From Larus michahellis (taxonomy: Eukaryota; Chordata; Aves; Charadriiformes; Laridae): a stretch of 64,000 bases of DNA. How positions within the stretch are numbered: the stretch's first letter is position 1; the number at the start of each line of letters is the position of its first letter. Shown one piece after another: positions 1 through 31,700 of the stretch. A program made the translations under genes and the position numbers. The stretch lies in NCBI RefSeq assembly GCF_964199755.1, contig NC_133901.1, positions 50,503,324 through 50,567,323 on the forward strand, read 5' to 3'. The notes below the pieces were generated by a model. That model did not search any database and was not told the origin of the DNA. It saw only the letters and a list, made by a program, of their open reading frames with translations.

Positions 1-2788
1 GAACTTCATTTACACAAATGTTCTGATTGTGTTGGTAAAGAGTGTCTCTTTCAGACACATGTCCATCAACTTAGAGATGCTGTTTAGATGATTTCATTTA
101 CACTGCCAAGACTTCTGCTGAAACAAAATTCCAGGAATTGTGATTTTAAGCCTAGTGATTTATAAGGAGGAAAAATGTCCAGAGAAGATTATGGGGGACT
201 CTTTATTTAAAGAAGAGAGATAAAGAATTTTCTTCCTCATTTACAACAGATGGTCATTCTTTTGTTTAGTTCTTGGTGATACTAAGGTTTCTTCAGCAAA
301 GTGCCTTGAAATATATGGGGGCACTACTGGGAATCTGTCTTTATAATACCTTGCTTCTGTTCTGTGGTCTGCTGAAATTTTCTTTTCTTTGGTAATATAT
401 GACTGCCACTTTTCACTGGCCTTCACGTTATTTTTGGTGCTTTACTATGTGATAGAGATAGGAAAATCAGGACAGATTAATTAAAACTACTGTCTGTATC
501 TTCAAGTACGTGAAACTTCTGTGAAGGTCTTTTGCCTCAAAAGTAAAGCAATTTTAATTTGCTGTACTTTAATCTACCTCCAAGGTTTTGCTACTCCTGA
601 ATTTGAACATCCATGCGGAGGTATGATGCACTTTAGTTTAGTAGCCCTAACTGCATAATACGTAGAATTTAATTTAGACTTAAATATCTTATGGTATGTA
701 TTTAAAACAATACTACCTATTTCTGTTTTAACAGCAGGTGTAGTGATTCTTATTCTTGAATAAAATTGTCTTTCTCAGTTACCTTAACCGTATTTAGAAA
801 TATGTTAAGCTTGTTTGTATTGAGATTCTGTTTTTCCATGGTCACAACATATTCAGAAATATTTAGTCAGTAACAAGTGTTTTGAATTGACTCACGTCAT
901 TGACTCATGAATTGACTCGTTAACTTTCTTGCTGTCCCAATATAGAGAAACCCTTAAGTTGATTATTCTGATTTGATATATGCAATCTGGGTTGAGTAGC
1001 TTGCAGTGACATTTTCTTAAATTTTGAGATGTCTTGAGAACCATGCCAGTTGGTAGACTGTCTAGTGAAGGAGACACTGATTTGGTGTGTAAGTATATTT
1101 GTTTTTTACAAATTTTTTCCAAATTACTTCAAGAAATGGCTACATTATTGTTCCAATGCTATGAGAAAGTAGTCTGGGAGAGAGGCGAGGTTGTTTGCAG
1201 CAACCAAAACTTTTTATTTATAATGTCTCTATCCATTTGGCCCAAGTCATAAGGAAAATCCTTGAAGAATAACTCAAGAAAATTTCTTAGAAATGCTTTC
1301 TAGACTTTCAGCCTTCTGTATTGCAGGAAACATCAATCATCGAACAGTTGAATCTTCCTTGTGTGAATACTTGTGTTAGCTTCTGGACCCAAATTTATTG
1401 CTGGAGGTTTAGAAACTTGATGGTTTAATCTACAGAAATTCAGGTACTTGTAGAAGTTGATGGACTGACTTCTTCAATCTGGAAGAAATATTCCATAACG
1501 GGTTTATCATCCAGTGTGCAAAATGTTAAACCACTGGATTTTTAATATTGAATAAATTCCAACAACTTCAGTTAATACCTGCCTTGCCATTATCTGGCAG
1601 GAATTTGTAAAGATCTGGACCTCTCCACTTATGTTACAGGTGGCAGCCTCGGGAGCTCTGATTTTCCAGGGCATGAGAGAGCTTGGCACTACTGCTGGTT
1701 CCATATTTGAATGGATTCCTATGGACCGTTAGACTCAAATTCACCAGGTGCTCACCAAACCTCCCTTCGAACCTGTCACGAAGAGTTAAGTGTTCTCTAG
1801 TACCAGCAAAGTCATCTTCTTTGGTATGGGAGGTAAAGTGAGATAAATGCACTGTCCATCAAAGAACTGTTCCTACATTTCTTGGATAAAATCATCTTGT
1901 TAACAAACTCCAGCTACATAAAGATCAAAGAGACTTTACATGGAATCTGGGATATCTAATTTCATTTCTGGGACATCAGAGATTGACTGACTGTTACTTA
2001 AGCAGGGTGTTTTCCTTTTACGATAACAAATGCGCTGTCCTCCTTACCTCTGCCCCTTTTCACTGTGGTTACTAGGAAAGTTGCAGGCTGCTGAAGCAGG
2101 TGTTTCCAAGTGGAAATCTGCAAGGAAGCAGCTAGAGAAAAGAAAACAAAGACATCTCCCAAAATGCTTATGGCCCATTACACCAGGGCTATAGCTGAGA
2201 AATAAAGCCTGCATGAAAGAAGTCTAAGAGGGCTAAGCTGGTCACCTCTTCATTACGTTTTTAAACAATCCATTATGGAGACGGGTGTTTCAGGGGTGTT
2301 TTTGGTTGGGTTTGGTGTTTTGGGGTTTGAGTTGCCTTTTTTTTTTGATGATACATTTAGTTTCCTCCAGTTAGTGCTAATTATTCATGCTTTTCTTCTA
2401 TAATTCCTGTTTTCTCTGCTGTTTCTCTTTGCTAATTCCTGGTAGTGTCTCCAGATTGGTAGATATGGCATGTGCATGAAAAAGGACCATTTTGTTCCTT
2501 GTCTGTAACTTGACCTCGTATTACACATATCCATCAGTCTGGAATTTATCTCCCTTCTTTTTACAACTAATAAATCTTATTGCTCTTAACAGGTTTGGTT
2601 CTTTTGGCATGCCTCTGCCTTATTTCATGAGGAGGAGAGGAAAAAATACACAGAAACTACTTCTCTTTGATATGGTTGGGATTTACTGTAAAATACTTGG
2701 TATTGATGGATATGTAGTTTAACACATATGTAAAACTTACTGATTTAATATTCAAAGAGTCTTTGTGCTGTTGCCTTTTCTCAAACAG
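1..2788 (+). other. PPP3CB intron (3' part)
   Basis: Lies directly upstream of the first visible exon. No segment encodes the preceding calcineurin residues (the VHGGLSPE region), so those exons are before base 1. AT-rich, with T-rich runs near 2290-2345. Short non-contiguous open frames around 1250-1990 match nothing I recognise. Confidence 0.8.
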
Positions 2789-20201
<17,413 letters not shown>

Positions 20202-21613
20202 CCACGTCAGCTCCTGGTTTACTCACTCATGTCTTGCCTGAGAATTCCTAATTACTGCTTTTTGATGTGACAACAGATGAAATAGCCAGGGGGATCGCCG
20301 GAAAAGTGACTACTTAACGTGAGGCGGAAAACCATCCGGCTTGATCCCGCTGAAGACAGACCATCATCATGCTTTCGAGACAACAGCCCCTCTCTGTACG
20401 TGGTGTCCCAGCCTCCCGGGAGCGAGCCTCGGCGCGGAGCCTCACCTCCTCCCCAAACCCACGGTGGCCGGCTGCCGGAGCTGCGGACGGGAGCTGGGGA
20501 AAGGATCGGGCTGTTCTCACTAAAGCACATCTAGACTAGCGTCTTATGCTTATTGTTGTCAACACTTTTAAGTTTACAAATGGGATTTTTCTTTCAGTAG
20601 AGGTAGTTTGTTCGTTCGTTTGTTTTTTTAAAAATCAGACTTTCAAATACAACCCTAAGAGCTAACTATTTATTAACGGACATCGGTTTCATGAAATGTC
20701 TTTAAAACGATAGATTAGAATGGTCTTAAAGTATCTGAGGCTGCAAAAAACTGTATTTTAAATAGACAGAAAAAATGCCAAAAAAAAAAAAATCTCAGTT
20801 GGTCATTCTGTAAAATGCTGACCTCAGGTTTACTCCTTAGATGTTGCTAATTCTATATTGTATTCACTGTATTTTTTAGTTACAGCTTATCAGAAGATTT
20901 CTATGTAGGAATGTTTATTACTTGAACACAGATTTAAAAAAATATTTAATTTAGAAACTTTTTTGCCCAGCTTTTTCAAGACTCTTCCCCACCTTGAATT
21001 TTAAAAAAAATAATATTATATATACTAATTTTAAAAGTAAGGAAAATATGGAAGCGTTAATTTTAAGGTACTTTTAATTGAACTTTGTACATTGTTTAAG
21101 TAAATTTTGATTCATATCAAGTCTGTAAAGCTTGGCATTGTATTTTGTGTATGCATGTTTTCATTTTGCAAATATTTAATATATAGACCTATGATGTACA
21201 TCTATAGGTTACCTAGGTGTTATGGGTACTTTTAGTTTATTGTGAGTATTACGGTTGCATAAATAGCTAATAATCACCAGGCTGAATAGCTGCAAGCTTT
21301 TTATTATTTTTAAATCTGTAAAGGAAACTGAGACTGTATCGGACATCCTTTTTCTTTAGGCAAAGCAGCGCGTAAGCAATTGCTCTGTTCAACTGCTAAG
21401 GCATTAGTGAAAGTGTAAACTTGAGACTGCATGTATTTTGGTATCTACAGGACTGCTTGGTTAAAATAAAAATTGAAGCCCTGTGCTAATTTGTTCACAA
21501 ATAATGGACTGTACTGATTGCCACTGTACTTTGTTATATATTTTGACATTTGCTACGTGTCCTTCTCATCCCCTGGAACACAACTTGAAACTTCTGTCAC
21601 TAGAGTTCATCTC

Positions 21614-21648
21614 CCTCTTCTTTTTTTTTTTTTTTTTTCTTTTTTGTT
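21614..21648. repeat. T-rich homopolymer tract
   Basis: Almost uninterrupted run of T within the PPP3CB 3' UTR, broken by single C and G. Simple sequence. Confidence 0.9.
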
Positions 21649-21737
21649 TGCCATGAAGTACAACCTGTACATACCCCTAAGTTGGAAATTTTATGCATGT
21701 TCTGAACTATTCAAGTATTTTATAAACGGTAGCACAC

Positions 21738-21743
21738 AATAAA
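21738..21743 (+). terminator. PPP3CB distal polyadenylation signal
   Basis: Canonical AATAAA about 1.5 kb after the stop codon, with a downstream element rich in TGTG/TTGG (from about 21770). Confidence 0.7.
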
Positions 21744-21770
21744 TTTTGTGCATGGGCTGCGGCTCCTATC

Positions 21771-24700
21771 ATTGTGTATTGGTTTTATTTGGCATACGTA
21801 GGTCTAAGCTGACCTTGAAAACTCTTTAGAAATACTCTTCAAAATTCAAGCTACTGAAAAAAATAGCCTAAAGGGTCAGATTTAACTTGCGGAGAACTAG
21901 TTTAATGTAAATGCGATTTAATTTAACGGTTATTGCTGCTTCCTTTTTTCCTTTTGAGTTCTCTCATAAATAAAATACCTAGATAGTCTCTGTCTGCTAA
22001 ACTGGACATCCATTGTTGGTTCGTACGAGCTTGAAAGAGCAGGGATAGTTGAGTCCAGAAAGGCTGAGAAGTATTTAGCTCTGGTTTGTGTCTTGGTTTG
22101 AACTGAACGTCCAAGACACCAGTGTGTCCTGGGGCTGCTTTTTTGGGCAGAAGGAGAGGACTGACTGTTCCGACAGTCCGTGCAGGTACCTGATGTAGTC
22201 TTTCTGGTATGTTCTTCTTAAAGTGAGGACAAGCTGCTGAACAGGATGAGAGTTAAGATAAAAGATTAGAAGAGTTAAGTGTCACACTATTGCTAATGGA
22301 GTTTTAATGTTTGATTTTACTTTATTGCAGATGCATTCTAATTGGAAACTCTTCTCACAGTTTGAGTGCAGAAGATCAAGTTAAAAAAAGGTAAGTTTTT
22401 GGGTTTTTTATGAAGCACCCCCGTAGTCGCGAGCTGTACAGTCTGCGTATGATGTCGTATCAGAGCAGAACAAACACGAGTGACTGACGTTTTACATGGT
22501 GAGCACTGTGATGGTCTCTTCCTGCTTGAAAGTGCTACTGGAAGATTTCTCAGCCTCACGAGACAGTGTTTTTCATTATTTGGTACTCAGATCTTAGTTG
22601 TGATTAGTATTCTGGCTAGCTGGGGTTGTGTATGTGGAGAAAACACAGATTCAGTCTTTGCCTGGGAAGACCTCGTAATTGGAGGGAACCGGTTCCAATA
22701 CTTGTGTGTCAGTAAGTGCCCAGCTGCCGTGGTGCTTCCTTGAGGATTCCCTTGCAGTATCCATTGTCTGTAGCAGATTTTGCCAGCTATGGAAGCAGAT
22801 CTGCAATAAAGTAAAATTTGTTGGGCAGTTGTTGACCTGATTTCTCATGCTGTGTGTCTCCTGTCACCCTTTAAGTGAGTAGTCAGGTAACAGGAATATG
22901 TCTGTGGGCTTTCTTCATTTGGAAAGTAGGTACTTATTTTTTACTACTGTGTTTCTGAAAGGTGGCATCTGGAGCAGCCTCTAATTCTTGCGTTGGTGGG
23001 GAGAAGAAACGATATCCTCCCTCCCAGAAAACTGTAAGTAGTTCGCATTGCCTGTTTTCTGCTTTCAGTGTTTTAAGGGGGTGGGAGGGTGGGAATTCTG
23101 CGTGTCCTTAGTCTTTTCTTGGGTAGGGAGTGGAGAATGGTTGGCAATAGCTCTGTCAGCCAAAGGAGGCAGGGAGCAAAAGCTGTAAGAGGCATGGTTG
23201 GTTGGTTCCTGGTTCGAGCTGGAGCTTTCCTGCCCTGCCCGGGGCTCGGTGGACACCGGTGGGTCCCAGGGAACCGGCCGCTTCTCCCCGACCTGCCGGA
23301 TTAAAGCATCTTGTGCGGCGCTGCTGCCGGCGGGGCAGTGGCGGGGAGGAGGAGGAGGAGGAGTGTTCGGGGCCGGGCTGGGGGTTCTCGCTGTTCTGAG
23401 AAGCGTAAACGCATTTTACTCAAGCTGAGAGGCCAGAGACGGTGCCCGAGTGAGGGTGGGTTTTGGGTTGGTTTTTTTTTTTTTAAATCAGGGATTCGTG
23501 CTGTGGAGAGACTTGCTGCCACCTGGTGAGCCAAACGGGGAAGACCAGCCGAGCTCGCAGAGTCTACCTGTATTTAGTTTAACGGCAAACACACAGCTTC
23601 ACCCAGCATTATTTATAGCGTTAAACAACAGCTTTCCATTTAAAGCTTACTAAATTCCAGTTGTGAAATGGAGAAATTGCTCTAGTTGTATCTCTTGAAT
23701 TGGGAAGATTGGCCTCTAGCAAAAAGACAAAGTGGTTGGGATTGGGGCTGGTTTTCTCTTAGGGAGAGGTAGGTCTCGCCTGGTTTGACTCCGAAGACTT
23801 TTGGAGGGAAATAGGCTCACAAACAGCTTTTTTTTTTTTTTTTTCCTAACATTTAATCTTGAAACGCCGTTATGTTAGTTACATAGAGGCAGGATAAACA
23901 GTATCTGTTCATTCTTTCCTTGCCAATTTTTTGCTACAATTTCAATATCAATCATTCAATTCTTGTCACCCACTTAACAATTCTTTGTTGCTAGCATGTA
24001 ATGAAAATAACTTTTTGCCATAAAACAGGTGAATGTCATTAGGACATAGAGCCCTATTCGTCTGTTCACTTTTTTGTAGTAGTACGTACGAGCCAGACTT
24101 AATCGATATTCTTTGAATGACCAGTGAGGTGGTGGGGATTTTTTTAGTCACGTAAAAAGATACAGATGCACTAATATGCTTTAATTATTAAATGCTGAGC
24201 TGCTTCACTTGTAAGGAAGTTTGTGAGGAAAAGCAAAGAAACAAGAACCAAAGCTTATGAGAATCTTGGTCAATCTTGGAAAGCTATTGACAGATATATC
24301 TGTATCTATATATAAATATATCAGTGGATACTTGCAGCAAGGGTGACCAAAGTAATGCAGAGTGGAATGTCTTAATCTCCCCAAATCAACTTCCATCTAT
24401 TGTTCGTGTTTGAAATAATTAATTTTAAACTGAACTGAGTTTAATATCAGAAAAAGTATATAGTCTGAAGTCAGATTTAAGTTACAGAACACTGACGTAA
24501 GTGAAATACTTAAGCTTTTTCAGTATAGTAAATCTGATATCTATTATTGTTTTGCAAAAACCTTTACGTATGCGCTGTATAAGAGTGAAAGCTTTGCTCT
24601 ATTAGGATCGGCTCTACCAGCCCCAGCCACTTTTGTTTGAGGGATAACAGAAATAGGGTTTTGCTGTTTGTGTGAGCGCGTTCTGTAATACAATTGTTAT

Positions 24701-25409
24701 TTGTTAAAGCATTGCTTAGAAATGTCAGAAAACACATTGCTGGCTGCTGAACTTGAAGCTTCTGTTGTATTTATGGCTGGTGACGGATTCACCGCGTCTT
24801 TCTAAAAAGCCAAATGTGCTACTCAAAGCTGTTCTGTTTTAATCCTTTGAAAACATCCACATAGTCATTTATATTGTCTAGGTCACAGTCGCTTTCAGTT
24901 TGGATTTACATGTGTTCTGTAGTGTTAGCCTTCAGATTCTGGCTCTTTTCATTGCTCAGTCATTTGCTGTATAACCCACTCCTTTACAAGGAGATACTTC
25001 AAAATTAGTTCCGAGATGATTTCTCCTTCCCATTGCACCTTAAGCATGATGGTAACTAACCACTAGTGGTAACTTAATTTAAGAAATTAAATAAGGGCGT
25101 ACAGTCAGATTCTGCCAAGGTCCTTAAGCTGTCAGTGTAACGTGACTTAAACTGAGCACTTGCATCTTTTTCAACATTATGATGGAAAGGCATTAAAGGG
25201 GAGGTGGAGAATGCTTTACATCCCAGCCTGGGGCTTTTTTTGCACAGTCAGCTCAGCAGTTCAGTTTAGGCGTTTCAATAAAGTTGTTGAGTGCTGGAGA
25301 TTCAGCTGAGACAAACAGTTTAAACACCCGGGAGTCTGGCAGAGGGGAGGTGGTTTTGTCTGGGTCAAAAGGACTCAGGCATAGGGGCTAATAGACAAGA
25401 TATATATCT
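21771..25409. other. Intergenic region between convergent PPP3CB and ANXA7
   Basis: About 3.6 kb without a recognised gene. It includes two exon-like modules on the plus strand (22331-22390, 22962-23033), a GC-rich islet at about 23210-23460 containing a GGA microsatellite, T runs at 23473 and 23828, and an AT-rich simple stretch near 24290-24325. Confidence 0.7.
23345..23363. repeat. GGA microsatellite
   Basis: About six GGA/GAG triplets inside the GC-rich islet of the PPP3CB-ANXA7 spacer. Confidence 0.9.
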
Positions 25410-25415
25410 TTTATT
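25410..25415 (-). terminator. ANXA7 polyadenylation signal candidate
   Basis: TTTATT on the plus strand is AATAAA on the minus strand, about 200 nt after the ANXA7 stop codon. It suggests a short 3' UTR at roughly 25390-25616. Confidence 0.5.
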
Positions 25416-25616
25416 ATACAATAATGAATATTATGTGCTGTAAATTAAGGCAATTTTAAGTGCAACAAGCTTATGGAATGATCAAGAAGGCATATTTGAT
25501 TATACAAAGTTTAAAATTATTCTTTTACACATAAGGATAGTCAGTGTCTGCATAAAGCATGTTACATGTCCTTCAGTTTGTTTTAAAAAAGAAAACAAAA
25601 ACCCAGATATCCTCTT

Positions 25617-25739
25617 CTATTGACCAACAATTGCCAGCAGCAAACGCCTGTAATCACCGCTTGTATCACTTGCTATCATTGTAGCCAAAGTCTTCTGATA
25701 CATTTGTGTGAACATCTGTTTAATTTGCACAAGGTCAAT
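25617..25739 (-). CDS. ANXA7: ANXA7 last coding exon, end of annexin repeat 4
   Basis: Acceptor CTGTGCATAG behind a T/C-rich tract, stop TAG at 25619-25617. Encodes [20 protein letters not shown] then [20 protein letters not shown]; the [11 protein letters not shown] helix closes annexin repeat 4. Confidence 0.96.
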   Translation of the reverse strand: MDLVQIKQMFTQMYQKTLATMIASDTSGDYRRLLLAIVGQ

Positions 25740-28700
25740 CTATGCACAGAAAAAAAAAACAAAAACAAAAAACACAAAAAAGCACAAAACTTAAACACAG
25801 TGTATGACTGTAACTCCTAGGCAGTCACCCCACATCTCCTCCCTCATAGACTAGCGAGCATCATAGACTAGCGAGCACGTGCCAAGGGCGAAACGTGCAA
25901 TTATTAACTCTGCTCGTCTCAGGGGGCAGCCGGTCCCTCTAAGGGCAGAGGAGCAGCTCCCAAAGCCGGGAGCCCGGCCGTTGTTAGCGCTGCCCTCACT
26001 CTTACAGCTCAACCTTCCAACGTGAGGTGCTCATCTGCGACATGGGCAGGCAGCCACAGTTAAGAAAGACGATAAGGAGCATTACTATCTAGCCAGAGAT
26101 AATGAAATTGCTGTGCAACACCTGGCTTTAAAACAAATTAACTCGTTAATCTAAATCTGAACCCCATAAAAGCTTCGTTGCAATATGTGACTTCTGCAGC
26201 TGTGAAAGAAGGACTAAGGGAAAAGCTGGTTAGGGGAGACAGCTTTCTGCTCCGTGCGACATTTACAGAGGAAAGTTCCTTACCTCACTGCGAGTGACTA
26301 TAATTCTGATGAGGGTAGAATCGTCTGTGCCAGCTCCTTTCATAGAATAATAAAGTCTTTCTGCAAAAAAGGCTGGGCGATTTAAAGCACATTGCACTGC
26401 AATAAAATATATTTTTAGGATTAGTTCCAGTATTGTATGCTGTATCGCGATACCTGGCAGGATCAATTCAGGAGTTTTGCTGTAGAGAGCTAGGGGTATT
26501 GATGAAGACATAGGTATTGATGAAGATCCAGTTACTGGGGATAAATGGAACTGTTTTATAGAGCTAAGCTTATTTTCAAGCTGACCAAATGAGTTATTTC
26601 GTCAAATTAAAACTTAACGGTTATTAGCAGTTAACTTCTCTGGAAGTGCTTTTCAAAGCTGGCTGAAACCTTAATTCTCAACTAGGTCATTTAAAAACGG
26701 TTGTTCTCCTTGGATAGCTGGTACTGGGATACAAGGTATTTTACTCAAGTTCCATTGCCACAATCTCACTAAGGAAAGTACAACTGTAAAAAGTTCTCAC
26801 TAGTTACAGAATGGATCATGTTTCAATTAGATTGTTCACTCTCAGACAAGCCTTTATTCTTCTACATGGTTCTCAGAGCTGATTTTTTTCCCGCTAAAAC
26901 TCTTGAGCAGAATATAATCTGGGAAGTTTTTGCTTATCCATTATAGCTACAGGAATGCTGTCATTTTGGTAAGTACCGGTAGGACTGGTGTCTGCAGATT
27001 TACCAGTAAATCATACTGATTCTTACTGTCAGCAAATTGTCCTAAATTTGAACTGCTTTACTATGACAAATCAGCAGGAAAAAGTGAACTCCAAACAGGT
27101 CTTCTATTGGGCTGAAGTTTTCCTTACAAATGCTGAGCTTTTTGGGGGTAGGTGGTGGCGGCGGGGAAGTGGGGTGGAAAGGGAACTGCCTAAAGTAGGT
27201 TTGTGTTGGTTGTGAGATCCTGTGTGGAGGGGGTTCAGGTGTCTGTGCTGAGGTGTCACACACCAGAGTTGCAGCTCTGTTACCCTGGTACTCACACCAT
27301 TCTGCAGAGCTCTGAAAAACGCAGCTACAAGCAGTAAGCAGTGACCCTTGTTTCTGTGTCGTTGCCTGCCTTCCCAGAGAAGTGACCAGCACTTCCTATG
27401 TAGCCTTTTCTTCTTTCAAACTGACTTCCTCATGGTGGATGCTTATTTTCTCCAATTAAGCGTAAAGTGAATAATTTGAGTAACTGAAGTTACTTTTGTG
27501 CTAGCAGAGTCTCACGTTGTGTGTTCATATGCCATATGGCCAGTGCTGAATTGGATTCTTCTTCAATTACATTACAAGGTTTCATTCCTAAGGGATAAGG
27601 GGAGGAAAGAACGTATCGCTTACAAATAGCCTTCAAACCACGTTCCACGTTTCCAGAAAATTCTCGGTCAATGCTGCTTAATAAATCACGATTGGCAATC
27701 TACAAATAAACAAGATTAATATGTGGATAATGAAGTGCAGTAAAAACCAGAACCTTAATTTAAAATACACCGACCAAGCTCATTTGAAATTAGTGAAGAA
27801 CTCCTACCCTGGAGTATGCCTCAACCGTTGCTTTCAGCTGGGGAAAACTTCTGCTTGCCAGAACCATATTAAAGCAAGATTCATCAGTCCCAAGTCTTCC
27901 TTCACCTGCTTGGTACAGACGCTGAGCATCTTCTTGAGCTTTTTGATAATCCACAGTTTGATTCTCATCCCGATTACCCTAAGAGCAAAGACAACAGATG
28001 TCAGATGAAATCACACAGAGAAGGTTATGCTTTAACTGCTTGCAGTGTGGACCCCAAGCATGTATCTTCAAAGCTGGAGGCAGAAAGTGTAATACCAGTT
28101 TGAAATACATCACATTGCTTTAAAACTGCTCTTTGGTTTAATATTTTTGTAGGCAACAAATACTCAAGTGGCCCAGAACCCAATCTGTAGGGCATGCTTT
28201 AAACCGTAGATAGACTGACACAGATAGTTTCACCCCTACATACCATCTCATACTTCTAATTAAGTACTGTACTTAATTTTCTGTTTTACTTAATAATGTA
28301 AGCTTTCTCTTGATTTGTTTTTTCCTAGGCTTCAAGTTGCAAAGAATCTTCCCAAATGAACTAATGAATTATCTTAATGAATATGCACACCTGAAATATC
28401 TCAGGTCTTCTATCTTATTTAGAATTTGCTAATTTCAAGTAAGAATGTCTCCAGAAAGCACTTACTACAGTTGTAATATGTCAGTAGAGCTTATATGCCA
28501 TTTTACATGCTTTGGTTTTAGGGTTTTTTTGCTGCCCAGTGCATGGATGGACACTGCTAAATATACTGGCTGAGTACACGCTCTCCAATACTGTTGTATC
28601 TATAGTGGTTAATATAATATTTATATTATGTGATTGTCAATTATTGTAAAGTCCTGGATTTATCAAAATAAAAATTAGCAGCATGAGCTTCTCAAGGTTT

Positions 28701-31700
28701 GCTTTCTTGTGGATTTTGACTTCTTAATCCAAATACCTAGTGCATAGCTGAACTCTCACAAAGATAGAGGCAAACGAGATAGAGAAGCGTCACAAAAATT
28801 CTAACAGCAAATAGGCAGACTGATCAGAGAAATGTGGGAAGCTGCATTAGTACATATCTCCTCCTAAACAAGGATAACGGGAAGTTACTATTCTTCAATG
28901 CAAAAAGAGCCCTACTAAATGATATGGGGTAGGCAAGCTCCAGGGTTCACCTGAGTTCAATAGTAGCACCTCCCTAATTCTGGTGATGTGAAGGGAATAT
29001 GGTGTAAGTTGGGAGGTAAGTTTCGCCCCGCGGTGCCTCTTAGCTTGTTTGTAGGGGTTCTACATACCATCAAGGTTATCCTATCAGATGCACCCAAATT
29101 ATTTTCCTAACGTATGCAAAAAATAAAAAGCATCTTTAACAGCAGTGTGGAGCACTGCTTTATAGTACCATTTGATTGCATCTGCACAACAAAGTATTTA
29201 CACATAAATCCTCTGAGATGAATACAGGGTGCTAAATTAGGTCACACAATTCGTCGTTGATTTGTAGACAGGAACTATCTCTTCCTTGAGGGAGGGACTG
29301 AAGTGTCACATCTTGTCAGCAGGGAATAAATTAATGGCCCAGGGCTAATTTCTTAAAAACCCGGCTCTTGCTAAGCATATGCAGGCAACTTATTTCTGGA
29401 GCCATTATGACTGCGTGCATCCAAGTCAGACTGTACACCATTATCTTACCAAAAAAAATAAAATTAAAGCTCACTTGGCACATAGATATAAGTAATCGTT
29501 CAAAGTGTCCTGATGTGTCTGCTCTGATGTCTTGTTCGATGTCCCTTCCAAATTCTGATTTATAGCACTTCACTATTTCTCGTATTTCCTGGTTTGTCCT
29601 TGTGCACAGGATCTCAATCAGCACTCTCTCCTGAGTGCCTGCTCCCTGTAGGCAGAGGAAGAGAGGCCGTAACTACACAGCACTACCTGTTCAGTTTTCT
29701 TCAACTGTGAAATTAAGCAGCCATCTGTTATTTCAAAACTTAATACAATCTGCATTGTAAGAACAGTATCTTTGCAGTGTGAAAGCACCAAGTCTTCTGT
29801 ATACTTAAAATGGAATGAAGATTCCTCAAACGTTCAATTCCATGCCAGTTCAAAGAAATACCCCAAAACTATACATCCACAACAGTGGCATCAGCCAAAG
29901 TTAACTGGAAAATGGTTCAGGAAAAAAATTCTTTGGCAGCCTTAAGCTGGAAACATACTGGAGGAAGGTAGAGCCTTATGATAATCATTAAAGCCAAAGA
30001 TACACACGTAAATTCTGTTTTGGTCCACGTACAAGTGTGTTCTCTATTTCAAACGTGGCCACTTCCTCACTGTGAGGCACCAGCAGGAACTTTTTATAGA
30101 TCCCTCCCTCTCCTCAGAATAAAAATTGAGTTCTGTGTACTGTGAGATCTCACTGGCACAATCATCTCTACTCAGGCAAGGATTAGATAGGAGTGGATCT
30201 ATGTGAGGCTTCTAGGTAATGTTATATTATAAATTTTTTTAAATGGTCAAGAGTGGCTACTGCCTCCTCAAAGCCAGGTACTCATTTAAGCTCCACATTC
30301 TTTAGAAGGTCTGTATTCATACATGAGTTACGTTACTCGTTTCCAGTATCAGCTGGCTGCTGGAAAACTGGATGTACCAGTTTACCCGAGTTAAAAGTTT
30401 AAACCATCTATCTCACCAAAACTCTAATGCAGTCTTAATACTTGAACAGATACATGTATCATCTGACCTTAAGAAAATATTTTGTTCGTTGTTGTCCTTT
30501 TAGAAAAAAAATGGGATAATCAAAAAATATCTTTCAGTAACAATGGTTTGCTCCTAGTAAGGAGAGGTACATACCTTCAGTTTAAACAGTAGTTACAGTT
30601 TAAACAGCACCCTGGCCCTTTCTAGGTTCTAGCAAAAATTATGACCAAGTAGCAGAGAACGAAGTTCTGTCCTGCAGCATTTCATCCTCTGTTGGATGGA
30701 GAGCTGCTCTGAACTGGTTAATCTTGCAGAAATTGGCTAGAGCTGGGTGATGCAGCAGAAAATAATTTTAAACGCCAGAGTCCTGAAATCTATTTGCCAC
30801 TACAGGGGTTTTCAACAATGCAGGGATCAGGTATTCTCTTTTCTCAGGCAGGAAAACCGTACCTTCATTGCATGACGTAAACTCCAGGCATCGTAGTAGG
30901 TGCTAGGCATGAAGAGCGCTAGAATCAATTCCTCCACGTTTCCACTTAACTCAGACTTCAGATCTTTAATTAAATCCTGTTCAATTGTAAACACAAAAAG
31001 AGCTTTGGAAAGTGTTAGATTATATACTGAAAAAAGATCAAACTCGAACTTACTTTTGTGACTGATTTCTACCTTTTTGCTGTTTTGCCTGTAAAGCTTT
31101 GGTTTATTTCTTATAAAGAACTTCCCCCTGTCCAAAATTTGGCAGCTCAGCTCTTCTTCATTACTTCCTCGCTAATTAGGACCTAGGCAGGTCCTGAAAA
31201 AATGCCACAACTATAAAATTTCACTTTAGGTTGCAACAATGACAGAGAGAAGAAATTAAATTATCTTGGCCTTTTATTGACTTAACCAATCCTCAACTAG
31301 TTTCTCAGTTCGTTGCTTACGAAAAAACAGATTTCAGTGCTGTTTGTGTGCATAAAAAAAAACAGTAGTTTTCAAACACTAATACAAGGACAGTTTAAGC
31401 TTGATTATTTTCTATCTATCGAGCATTATAAAAGCAGAGAAGCTTCTGGTTTCACCAGCGACAGAGCCAGGTGTCGGGACAATACCATGTTAAATACCAG
31501 ATGTCCCCGAGTACACATGGAAGATAACCAAAAGAAATGCATTTTAAAAAGGCCCAAACCACTCCCCAGGACTAAAATGCAATCGGGCAGTTAAAGCAGC
31601 AGCTAAAAGTTTGTTTGTTTACTGATTCAAAGAACTAAGGAACATACCTTGCCATACATAGTCTTGAAAGCTGCCTTGATTTTTTGCCTCTGATCATTGG

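Larger units (their letters stand above)
20202..21765 (+). other. PPP3CB: PPP3CB 3' UTR
   Basis: About 1.5 kb of AT-rich sequence with no credible ORF. A first AATAAA is at 21465-21470. The distal AATAAA at 21738-21743 is followed by a T/GT-rich tract, so the main cleavage site probably falls near 21760-21770. The 5' part (20280-20520) is GC-rich. Confidence 0.75.

Noticed and set aside
1250..1990. Possible processed pseudogene or old retroelement
   Set aside because: Fragments such as QVAASGALIFQGMRELG look protein-like but frames break repeatedly and I cannot name a parent gene; not supportable.
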